NCBI GenBank assembly: GCA_019117125.1 | Contig: DXAL01000044.1 | Location: 1-51,476, forward strand | DNA length: 51,476 bases | DNA from: Candidatus Mediterraneibacter merdipullorum | GTDB lineage: Bacteria > Bacillota > Clostridia > Lachnospirales > Lachnospiraceae | Direction: 5' to 3' | Shown here: piece by piece, positions 6,498-14,213 of the stretch | Numbering within the stretch: position 1 is the first letter of the stretch | Layout of the letters: each line of letters begins with the position of its first letter | Program-made: the position numbers and the translations under genes | Notes under the pieces: model-generated | Databases searched by the model: none | Seen by the model: only the letters and a program-made list of their open reading frames with translations | What the model was told of the DNA's origin: nothing

Positions 6498-8818
6498 GCA
6501 GGACAGAAGAACATGCATCAAAGACAGCGCAGGACGAGATGCGTCTTGTAAACCATGCGGTACCCAAAGTGGACGCGGAAGCGCTGGTGACAGGAAAAGC
6601 GGTCTATACCAATGACCTTGCGCCGGAGGAGTGCCTCATCGTAAAGATGATCCGAAGTCCCTACGCCCACGCTCTGATAAAGGAAATCAACACAGAGCGG
6701 GCAAAGGCGGTCCCGGGCATCGAGTGCATCCTCACCTATGAGGACTGCCCGGACAAGCGGTTTACCATGGCGGGACAGACCTATCCCGAGCCCAGCCCCT
6801 ATGACCGGCTCATCCTGGACCGGCGGATGCGTTTCGTCGGGGATGCTGCGGTCATCGTGGCGGGAACATCCGAGGAGGCGGTCCGAAAAGCCATGAAACT
6901 GGTAAAGATTCAATACGAAGTGCTGGAACCGGTGCTGGATTTCCGCAGTGCGAAGGACAACCCCATCCTCGTCCATCCGGAAGACAACTGGAAGAGCCTC
7001 TGCCCGGTGGGAGCGGACAATCACCGCAACCTGTGTGCCCACGGCACGTGCGGGGAGGGCGATATCGAGGCAGTGCTCGCTTCCTGCGACCATGTGATTG
7101 ACCGGGTGTACCATACCCAGGCGAACCAGCAGGCGATGATGGAGACGTTCCGGACGTATACTTATCTGGACGCATACGGAAGGCTCAATGTGGTGTCCTC
7201 CACCCAGGTGCCCTTCCATGTGCGCCGCATCCTTGCCAATGCCCTGGATATTCCGAAGAGCAAAGTGCGCGTCATCAAGCCGCGCATCGGCGGCGGATTC
7301 GGGGCGAAGCAGACGTCCGTATCCGAAGTGTATCCGGCGCTCGTCACATGGAAGACCGGCAGGCCGGCGAAGATATTATTTACAAGAGAAGAATCGATGA
7401 CTGCGTCGTCCCCGCGCCATGAGATGGAGATGCATGTGCGCGTGGGTGCGGACAGCGAGGGAAATATCCGGGGCATCGACCTTTACACCCTGTCAAATAC
7501 CGGTGCTTTCGGCGAGCACGGACCGACGACAGTGGGGCTTTCCGGACACAAGTCCATCCCGCTGTACGGAAGCCCGGAGGCGTTTCGATTTACCTATGAT
7601 GTTGTGTACACCAATGTGATGTCATCGGGAGCGTACCGGGGCTACGGCGCGACCCAGGGAATCTTTGCGGTGGAGTCTGCGGTCAATGAGCTGGCGGCAG
7701 AGCTTGGCATGGACCCGACGGTGCTGCGGGAGAAGAATCTTGTGCGGGAAGGACAGGTCATGCCGGCGTATTACGGAGAGAAGACCGAGAGCTGTGCCCT
7801 GGACCGGTGCCTGGCCCGCGCGAAAGAGATGATTGGATGGGATGAGAAATATCCCTGCCGGGATATGGGAAATGGCAAAGTGCGGGGTGTGGGTGTCGCC
7901 ATGGCGATGCAGGGCTCCGGCATCTCCAGCGTGGATACGGGCACTGTCGCCATCAAGGTCAATGACGACGGGTTCTACAGCCTGATGATTGGCGCAACGG
8001 ACATGGGAACCGGCTGTGACACAATTCTTTCCCAGATGGCGGCTGAGTGTCTGGACTGCGGGATGGAAGACATCATCGTCCACGGCGTGGATACGGACAT
8101 CTCGCCTTACGATACCGGCTCCTATGCGTCCAGTACCACTTATGTGACCGGTATGGCTGTGGTGAGGACCTGCGAGAAGCTGCGGGAGAAAATCTGCGAG
8201 AGAGGGGCGGAGTATCTGGGATGTCCGGTCGGCGACGTGGAGTTCGACGGCAGGAAGGTAACGGACTTAAAGACCGGGAAATCCATTTCCAGAAAGGATA
8301 TCGGCAATAAAGTCATGTGCTTTAACAATGAGGCGCTCTCTGCCAGCGAGGCATTTTCCTCTCCGACCTCTCCGCCGCCCTTTATGGCAGGCATCGCAGA
8401 GGTGGAGATAGACAAAGAGACCGGCGTGGTGGAGATGGTGGACTACGCGGCTGTGGTAGACTGCGGGACCGTTGTAAATCCGGCGCTCGCAAGAGTCCAG
8501 ACCGAGGGCGGCATCGCCCAGGGCATCGGAATGGCGCTGTTTGAAGACGTGGTGTACAGCAAAGACGGAAAAGATTACAGCAATTCATTCATGCAGTACA
8601 AGATACCGAGCCGCCTCGATGTGGGGAACATCCGGGTGGAGTTCGAGAGCAGCTACGAGCCTACCGGACCGTTCGGCGCCAAGTCCATCGGCGAGATTGT
8701 CATCAATACGCCCTCGCCTGCCATCATCAATGCGATACAGAATGCCACCGGCGTGATGATACGGGAGCTTCCGGCGACCGCAGAAAAAGTATACAATGGT
8801 CTGCAGAAACAGAAATAA
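6494..8818 (+). CDS. Molybdenum hydroxylase large (Mo-cofactor binding) subunit, xanthine dehydrogenase-like
   Basis: A 774-residue protein carrying the molybdopterin cytosine dinucleotide domains. Visible motifs are RIGGGFGAKQ (around residue 263), GAYRGYGATQG (around 379), GATDMGTGCDT in the second half, and GPFGAKSIGEI near residue 725, whose Glu is the expected catalytic base. The start at ATG 6494 is in the ATGA overlap with the preceding gene. The residues after the catalytic Glu (VINTPSPA) differ from classical xanthine dehydrogenase (PP-type loop), so the substrate may be another purine or N-heterocycle. No cofactor-insertion or molybdenum uptake genes are nearby. Confidence 0.88.
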   Translation: MSRTEEHASKTAQDEMRLVNHAVPKVDAEALVTGKAVYTNDLAPEECLIVKMIRSPYAHALIKEINTERAKAVPGIECILTYEDCPDKRFTMAGQTYPEPSPYDRLILDRRMRFVGDAAVIVAGTSEEAVRKAMKLVKIQYEVLEPVLDFRSAKDNPILVHPEDNWKSLCPVGADNHRNLCAHGTCGEGDIEAVLASCDHVIDRVYHTQANQQAMMETFRTYTYLDAYGRLNVVSSTQVPFHVRRILANALDIPKSKVRVIKPRIGGGFGAKQTSVSEVYPALVTWKTGRPAKILFTREESMTASSPRHEMEMHVRVGADSEGNIRGIDLYTLSNTGAFGEHGPTTVGLSGHKSIPLYGSPEAFRFTYDVVYTNVMSSGAYRGYGATQGIFAVESAVNELAAELGMDPTVLREKNLVREGQVMPAYYGEKTESCALDRCLARAKEMIGWDEKYPCRDMGNGKVRGVGVAMAMQGSGISSVDTGTVAIKVNDDGFYSLMIGATDMGTGCDTILSQMAAECLDCGMEDIIVHGVDTDISPYDTGSYASSTTYVTGMAVVRTCEKLREKICERGAEYLGCPVGDVEFDGRKVTDLKTGKSISRKDIGNKVMCFNNEALSASEAFSSPTSPPPFMAGIAEVEIDKETGVVEMVDYAAVVDCGTVVNPALARVQTEGGIAQGIGMALFEDVVYSKDGKDYSNSFMQYKIPSRLDVGNIRVEFESSYEPTGPFGAKSIGEIVINTPSPAIINAIQNATGVMIRELPATAEKVYNGLQKQK

Positions 8819-8908
8819 GGGGCAGACGGATTATGACACAACGCGTCTTGTGGCGGAAAAGACCACAGGGCGCGTTTTCAGTACAGGAAGAGAAAGGAGT
8901 CTCTGCAT

Positions 8909-9688
8909 ATGGATATCAGACTTTATTACAGGGAAGAGGGCGCCGGTTTTCCGCTCATCCTGCTCCACGGGAACGGGGAAGACGGAAGCTATTTTGCGCA
9001 TCAGACAGAGGATTTTAAGGACCAGTACCGGGTGATTGCGGTGGATACCCGCGGGCACGGACAGTCTCCACGCGGAGAGAAGCCCTTTACCATCCGCCAG
9101 TTTGCGCGGGACCTCCGTGATTTCATGGATGAACGCGGGATAGAGAAGGCGCATATTCTGGGATTCTCAGGCGGCGGCAATATCGCCCTTGTATTTGCGC
9201 TGCTGTATCCGGAGCGGGTGGACCATCTCATACTCAACGGGGCGAACCTGGATGCGTCAGGAATCAGACTTCCCGTCTGGATTCCCATCATCACGGGATA
9301 CCGATGGGCGCGGCTGCAGATTAAGTTTACGGAACTGCTGACATCCGGCAGGGCGGGTGCAAAACTGCTTCCGGCAGGTATCCGGAAAAGACTCCGGAAG
9401 AAGCGGGAACAGGCGGAGCGCGCCTTCGAGCTGCTCGGGCTTATGGTAAATGACCCGAATATTCCGGAAAAACGGCTTATGAACAACAGAAATCCTGCAT
9501 TCCGAAAGATGAAAAAACTGGTGATGGCAGGCGACAGGGATATGATAAAAGACCGGCATACAAGGCGGATTGCGGCATGCCTTCCAAATGCAGAACTTGT
9601 GATACTGCACGGGACACATTTTATTGCAAAAGAAGAGTACAGAACATTTGACCGTGTGGTCGAAAGCTTTTTAAGAGATGATGCTTGA
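8909..9688 (+). CDS. Alpha/beta hydrolase
   Basis: A 259-residue soluble enzyme with the alpha/beta hydrolase fold. The oxyanion motif LHGNGED is near residue 20, the nucleophile elbow is GFSGGGN (Ser around residue 88), and the late strand MAGDRD and the histidine in HGTHFIAKE complete the triad. AGAAAGGAG precedes the ATG. It sits 90 bases after the hydroxylase operon on the same strand and may be cotranscribed, since no terminator lies between them. Such enzymes cleave esters, lactones or amides; the substrate is unknown. Confidence 0.85.
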   Translation: MDIRLYYREEGAGFPLILLHGNGEDGSYFAHQTEDFKDQYRVIAVDTRGHGQSPRGEKPFTIRQFARDLRDFMDERGIEKAHILGFSGGGNIALVFALLYPERVDHLILNGANLDASGIRLPVWIPIITGYRWARLQIKFTELLTSGRAGAKLLPAGIRKRLRKKREQAERAFELLGLMVNDPNIPEKRLMNNRNPAFRKMKKLVMAGDRDMIKDRHTRRIAACLPNAELVILHGTHFIAKEEYRTFDRVVESFLRDDA

Positions 9689-9714
9689 CATATGACAAGT
9701 ATATGTGATATCCT
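9685..9714 (+). promoter_or_regulatory. Putative promoter with inverted repeat before the HipA-like cassette
   Basis: TTGACA (9685-9690) overlaps the stop codon of the hydrolase gene, and a weak -10 (TATCCT, 9709-9714) follows at 18 bases. The inverted repeat ACATAT-7-ATATGT (9688-9706) fills the spacer, as an operator would. The helix-turn-helix protein of the cassette is the obvious candidate binder, but that is inference. Confidence 0.45.
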
Positions 9715-9737
9715 GCAAAAAAAGGATGTGAGGTTAG

Positions 9738-10241
9738 ATGAAGTCGACGATTATTTCAGAACTACAGGATATGACATATCTGGATTGGGTCAAAATACGG
9801 AATTCATCTGGAACAGCCGGAAGTTTTTTAAAATCCTATAATGAAATAAATGGGCGGAAAATATATTATAAATTGTCCAATTATGATTCATATTATGGAA
9901 TAACCGGATGGGAATGTATTAATGAATTAATCGTCGACAGATTTTTGTCGGTTCTTGGTATTGAGCATCTGTCGTATACGCTGATACACGCAAAAATAAA
10001 TATCTACGGAAAAGATTATATTACATGGTTATCAGCATCAGAAGATTTTAAACAGCCCGGGGAAAGCAAGATTGCATTGGATGTATATTATCAGTTAGAA
10101 AGAAGAAAAGAGGAATCCCCGCTTGAGTTTTGTATACGAATGGGATTGGAAAATATACTTTCAAAAGAACATAGAGACAAAATATGGGAAATGCTCCAGA
10201 AAAGGTGGGAATATTATGAAGACTTTTGCAATCAAAGATGA
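9738..10241 (+). pseudogene. HipA-like kinase remnant, apparently lacking its catalytic core
   Basis: A 167-residue AT-rich ORF. Its first 135 residues (MTYLDWVKIRNSSGTAGSFL, GRKIYYKLSNYDSYYGITGWE, then ASEDFKQPGESKIALD) look like the N-terminal half of HipA-like kinases of clostridia as I remember them. After FCIRMG it jumps to a tail (HRDKIWEMLQKRWEYYEDFC) that resembles the extreme C-terminus of the same family. The middle portion with the expected kinase catalytic loop and metal-binding Asp is absent, although the frame is intact. This suggests an in-frame internal deletion. It could still make a stable regulatory protein. It overlaps the next gene by 26 bases. Confidence 0.5.
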
Positions 10242-11031
10242 TACGGTTTCCAGACACAGAGCGCTGGCGTATCTGCTCTATTATGAAATTGCAAAAATGT
10301 TTTTTGTTGAGATTTCGGAGCAGACTACAGAATGGGAAGCGCCGCTTCTGTTATCGTCATTTATAAAAAGAGGACAATACACGGTGGACCATTTCTGGAG
10401 CAGAAAATGGGTGCAGCAGCGCATCATCCCGCCTGACCGGCAGAATCTGGGCGAGATACTCAGGGAAAACGGTTTGAGAGAGTATGACGAATTTGAATTT
10501 CTCATCCTTTCAGATGGAAGATGCGCCCAGGATGATTGTTATATAGAACCTGTGGATGCAGATGAAATATATAAAAATATGAAGGGCAGACACGGGAAGA
10601 AGATAAGAAGTGCGGTCCCGCTGCAATCGCAGGATATACTGTTGTTTTTTAAGGATGAGACGATAAAGAAATGCGGCGTGGCAGAGGTGCTTTCAGAGGA
10701 GAAAGGATACAGCCTGTTCCGGGAACATCCGGATGTGTTTCAGAAGATGAAAATTCTTCCCGGCGGCCATGGAATCTGCTGGGGCGAACATCTGACTGTA
10801 TCCTGTGATAAATTGTATCAGGCGGGTGTATCGATTCCGCTTTCGCCGTCGGATTTTACAGTTTTCATTGAACACGAAGTGATTTCTACTGCAGATGCAG
10901 CGGAACGGCTTGACTGTACCAGACAGAATATCGAAGACCTTATCCGGAGGGATAAACTGCATCCGGTCAAGGTCATGCAGAAAGGCAAACTTTTCCTTCA
11001 TTCGGAAGTAGAACAGCGAAGATGGAAATAA
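10216..11031 (+). CDS. Helix-turn-helix partner protein of the HipA-like cassette
   Basis: A 271-residue protein. The first 200 residues are an uncharacterised domain (MKTFAIKDDTVSRHRALAYL, later SRKWVQQRIIPPDRQNLGEI, then GRCAQDDCY). The C-terminal 55 residues form a MerR/excisionase-like helix-turn-helix: STADAAERLDCTRQNIEDLIRRDKL. Just before it, LSPSDFTVFIEHEV resembles DUF2442-type proteins. The ATG is inside the end of the HipA-like remnant, preceded by AAAAGGTGGG. In clostridia such genes often follow an intact HipA-like gene (recollection, not checked), so this is probably the DNA-binding or antitoxin-like member. Confidence 0.55.
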   Translation: MKTFAIKDDTVSRHRALAYLLYYEIAKMFFVEISEQTTEWEAPLLLSSFIKRGQYTVDHFWSRKWVQQRIIPPDRQNLGEILRENGLREYDEFEFLILSDGRCAQDDCYIEPVDADEIYKNMKGRHGKKIRSAVPLQSQDILLFFKDETIKKCGVAEVLSEEKGYSLFREHPDVFQKMKILPGGHGICWGEHLTVSCDKLYQAGVSIPLSPSDFTVFIEHEVISTADAAERLDCTRQNIEDLIRRDKLHPVKVMQKGKLFLHSEVEQRRWK

Positions 11032-11046
11032 ACGCTGAATCAACAA

Positions 11047-11073
11047 GCCTCCGGAGGTGAGCCCCCGGAGGCC
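11047..11073. terminator. Hairpin between convergent genes
   Basis: GCCTCCGG and CCGGAGGC form a perfect 8-pair stem around a 10-base loop, placed between the ends of the helix-turn-helix gene and proB. The T tract is weak on both strands, so its efficiency as a terminator is uncertain. Confidence 0.5.
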
Positions 11074-11078
11074 TTCTG

Positions 11079-11882
11079 TTAGATTTTTCCAGTGAAGAGT
11101 GTTCCTGCTTTGCCGCCCTTGACGATGTCGTACAGTGCTTCCGGCCGCTTGCCGTTGGTGACGATGGTGTCGATTCCGTTGGATGTGGCAAGCTGTGCTG
11201 CCTGGAGCTTTGTGCGCATGCCGCCGGTGCCGCGTCTGGAACCGGCGCCGCCTGCCAGTGCATAGACACTGTCGTCAATGGTGTCAATCTGGTCGATTAG
11301 CTTTGCATTGGGATGCAGGCGGGGGTCGCTGTCATAGAATCCGTCGATGTCAGAGAGGATGACGAGGCGTTTCGCCCGGCAGAGTACTGCCACGACAGAA
11401 GAGAGCATGTCGTTGTCGCCGAACAGCCGGTCCTCGGACTCAATCTCTGTATAGCTGACAGAGTCGTTTTCATTGACGATGGGAATGACGCCCATTTCCA
11501 GGAGCGCATCAAAAGTATTGGTGAGGTTTTCCTTCTTTTCCTCCTGCTCGATGTCCTCTGCGTTCAGGAGAATCTGGGCGACGGTTTTGTCGTAGTCGCC
11601 GAAGAACTTGTCGTATAGATACATCAGGCTGCACTGACCAACAGCGGCAGCAGCCTGCTTCATGCGCATGCTGTTATAGTCCGGTCTGCCTTTCATGCTC
11701 AGCTTGTTCCTTCCCACAGCGATGGCGCCGGAAGAGACGAGGATGACTTCATACCCCATATTCTGGATGTCCGCCAGCGTGCAGACCAGACGGTCGGTGG
11801 CGCGCAGGTCGCTCCTCCCGGCATCATTGGTGAGCGTGGAGGTTCCTACTTTTACTACAATCCTGTTATTGTAAAGTGCCAT
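11079..11882 (-). CDS. proB: Glutamate 5-kinase
   Basis: A 267-residue amino acid kinase. It begins NRIVVKVGTSTLTN (phosphate-binding loop), then VILVSSGAIAVGRNKL, the glutamate-binding segment VNENDSVSYTEIES, FGDNDMLSSVVA, and SDIDGFYDSDPR. It phosphorylates glutamate in the first step of proline synthesis. The length corresponds to the catalytic domain only; the C-terminal PUA domain of longer ProB proteins is missing, as in many Firmicutes. The ATG at 11882 has AAAGGA upstream; the longer ORF start lacks such a site. No proA lies beside it. Confidence 0.93.
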   Translation of the reverse strand: MALYNNRIVVKVGTSTLTNDAGRSDLRATDRLVCTLADIQNMGYEVILVSSGAIAVGRNKLSMKGRPDYNSMRMKQAAAAVGQCSLMYLYDKFFGDYDKTVAQILLNAEDIEQEEKKENLTNTFDALLEMGVIPIVNENDSVSYTEIESEDRLFGDNDMLSSVVAVLCRAKRLVILSDIDGFYDSDPRLHPNAKLIDQIDTIDDSVYALAGGAGSRRGTGGMRTKLQAAQLATSNGIDTIVTNGKRPEALYDIVKGGKAGTLFTGKI

Positions 11883-11918
11883 GATACTTTTATCCTTTCC
11901 GTATAAATTCCATCTGAT

Positions 11919-11927
11919 ATCATACCA
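11919..11927 (-). promoter_or_regulatory. Extended -10 promoter of proB
   Basis: On the minus strand TGG precedes TATGAT (11919-11924), an extended -10 element. A TTGTAT lies 15 bases upstream. The leader to the ATG at 11882 is about 30 bases. Confidence 0.5.
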
Positions 11928-12081
11928 TAGAGTGAAAGAATACAAAAGCGGAAAAAAGAAATTCTGCGGTTTTACATACATTTAACTTTTTTATCATCTG
12001 ATATTCCTGTAATTTATTATAAAATGGATTCTGTATTAAAACCGCAGCCTGCTGCGGTATGTCAGACAGAGAGGAAACTTT

Positions 12082-13455
12082 ATGGTAAAAATCTATGTGG
12101 TTGACACAAATGTCCTTTTACAGGCGCCATATGCGCTGGAAAGTTTTGAGGACAACCAGGTCCTGATTCCCATGATTGTTCTGGAAGAACTGGACCATTT
12201 CAAAAAATCGGACGGAGAGATTGGAGCCAATGCGCGCAGAGTAATACGGTATCTCGAACAGCTCCGGCGGAAAGGAGACCTGATAAAAGGCATTGCGCTC
12301 GCGAACGGCGGGTCAATACGTGTGGAGAAAAATTTCATCGGTGTCAAACTCCCGGAAGACCTCTCCGGGGATACGGCGGACAACCGCATCCTGAGAGTCT
12401 GCCGCGGGCTGGCGGAGTCCTGTAAAGAACAGGTTATCCTTGTGACAAAAGACCTGCTTCTCCGGATAAAAGCGCAGCTGATTGGAATCTGCGCGGAAGA
12501 CTTTACGACAGACCAGGTGCTGGAGCATGAGAATCAGTACAGCGGCAGGTGTACGCTGTATGTTCCGGAAGAACTGTTCAAGGACTTCAAACGAAAAGGA
12601 GTGCCGGTAGAACAGACGTACATGCTGGACAGAAACGGGGAGAGTCATGTCCCGCAGCTGGAAGAAAATCAGTTTGTCATCCTCAGGGCGGACCAGTCGG
12701 AAAAAAAGACGCAGCTCGGACGTGTAACAGACGGCATGATACGGAAGCTGGAATACCGGAAGAGCACGCCTTATGGCATTTCCCCCAGAAATGCGGGACA
12801 GTATTTCCTCCAGGAAGCGCTGATGCAGCCGGCGGACACGGCTCCTCTTGTGATTGTCAAGGGAATGGCAGGGACGAGCAAGACGTTTTATTCTCTGGCA
12901 GTGGGACTGGAAAAGCTTCTGAACCATCCGACCGGCGAGTACAGACGGATACTCATCTGCCGTCCGAACGCCCAATTTGACGATGACATCGGGTTCCTGC
13001 CGGGAGATGAGCAGGAGAAGATATCGCCGCTGATGCGCCCTGTTATCGATAACCTGGAGCAGTTGATAGATTCCAGTGAAGAGGAACGGTATCAGGATGA
13101 GGAGGAACTCAGGGATAAGGTGGATGAGATTTTTTCCAGGGGCATCATCCAGACGGAAGCGCTGAACTATATACGCGGGCGTTCTATTGTAAAGACGTAC
13201 CTGATTATCGATGAAGCGCAGAATACGACGCCGGACCAGATAAAGGGCATCATCACCCGTGCGGGAAAGGATACGAAGATTATCCTCCTGGGAGACCCCA
13301 ATCAGATAGACCGTCCGTTCCTCGATGAGCGCACGAACGGACTCAGTTATGCATCCGAGCATATGAAGGGAAGTCCTCTGTGCTGGCAGATTACGATGTC
13401 GGCAGGAGAGTGTGAGCGCTCAGCTCTGGCGATGGAGGCGGTGAGAAGGCTGTGA
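12082..13455 (+). CDS. PIN domain-PhoH ATPase fusion protein
   Basis: A 457-residue protein of the PhoH2 type: an N-terminal PIN nuclease domain (VVDTNVLL with Asp8, then VLEELDHFK, and later acidic residues near NRILRV) fused to a PhoH helicase-like ATPase. Walker A is at residues 261-268 and reads GMAGTSKT; the usual Gly before Lys is replaced by Ser266. Walker B is LIIDEAQNTTPDQIK, and LGDPNQID follows. In characterised relatives the two parts act as a sequence-specific RNA unwinding and cleaving enzyme. The gene overlaps the HD-domain gene (TGATG junction). GAGAGGAAAC precedes the start. Confidence 0.88.
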   Translation: MVKIYVVDTNVLLQAPYALESFEDNQVLIPMIVLEELDHFKKSDGEIGANARRVIRYLEQLRRKGDLIKGIALANGGSIRVEKNFIGVKLPEDLSGDTADNRILRVCRGLAESCKEQVILVTKDLLLRIKAQLIGICAEDFTTDQVLEHENQYSGRCTLYVPEELFKDFKRKGVPVEQTYMLDRNGESHVPQLEENQFVILRADQSEKKTQLGRVTDGMIRKLEYRKSTPYGISPRNAGQYFLQEALMQPADTAPLVIVKGMAGTSKTFYSLAVGLEKLLNHPTGEYRRILICRPNAQFDDDIGFLPGDEQEKISPLMRPVIDNLEQLIDSSEEERYQDEEELRDKVDEIFSRGIIQTEALNYIRGRSIVKTYLIIDEAQNTTPDQIKGIITRAGKDTKIILLGDPNQIDRPFLDERTNGLSYASEHMKGSPLCWQITMSAGECERSALAMEAVRRL

Positions 13456-14117
13456 TGAAGACGGACTATAAGCAGGTCAGGATGAATGAGGAGATTAACC
13501 TCCTGATTGAAAGAGGAAACGATGCGCTGAATGCGCTTGGGTATACAGAACATTCCCGGAAGCATGCTGCAAAAACAGCAGAGACAGCAGGGAAGATATT
13601 AAAGGAACTCGGATATGGAAAACATAAAATAGAACTTGCAAAGATTGCCGGATACATGCATGATATAGGTAACAGCATCAACCGGCACGACCATGCGCAC
13701 AGCGGGGCGATACTTGCCTGGCAGATATTAAGGGAGACCGAGATGCCTCTGAAAGACATCCTGGTGGTAACGACGGCGGTCGGGCATCATGATGAGGCAA
13801 CGGGGGCTGCGGTAGACGGCGTATCGGCGGCAGTCATCCTTGCGGATAAGACGGATGTGCGGAGAAACCGCGTCCAGAACCGGAACAAAGCGACATTTGA
13901 CATACACGACAGGGTAAACTATGCAGCGCTGTCGTCAAAGTTGATTATCGACCGAGAAAAGCGTATGATACAGATGGAGCTGGAACTGGATGACACAATC
14001 TGTACGGTGATGGATTATTTTGAAATATTTCTGAAGCGCATGATAATGTGCAGAAGGGCAGCCGAACGGCTGAACTGCAAATTTAAGCTGGTTGCAAACG
14101 GAAGCAAACTGTGCTGA
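13455..14117 (+). CDS. HD-domain phosphohydrolase
   Basis: A 220-residue protein with a metal-dependent HD fold. Key residues are His33, the His69-Asp70 pair in AGYMHDIG, His78 and His82 in NRHDHAHSG, and VGHHDEA further on. An extra C-terminal part contains DRVNYAALSSKLIIDREKR. Proteins of this size in Firmicutes often hydrolyse nucleotides or phosphate esters; the substrate is not evident. Its ATG overlaps the TGA of the PIN-PhoH gene by one base, so the two are translationally coupled. No terminator separates it from ppk1. Confidence 0.8.
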   Translation: MKTDYKQVRMNEEINLLIERGNDALNALGYTEHSRKHAAKTAETAGKILKELGYGKHKIELAKIAGYMHDIGNSINRHDHAHSGAILAWQILRETEMPLKDILVVTTAVGHHDEATGAAVDGVSAAVILADKTDVRRNRVQNRNKATFDIHDRVNYAALSSKLIIDREKRMIQMELELDDTICTVMDYFEIFLKRMIMCRRAAERLNCKFKLVANGSKLC

Positions 14118-14213
14118 CAGAGGAGCCGCATCAGAGGAAACCCGGCATGCAGGGAAGACCGTGCAGTCCGGCGGCTGAGCGGGAAAAGAAAGAAAACACA
14201 CGGAGGAAAGAAA

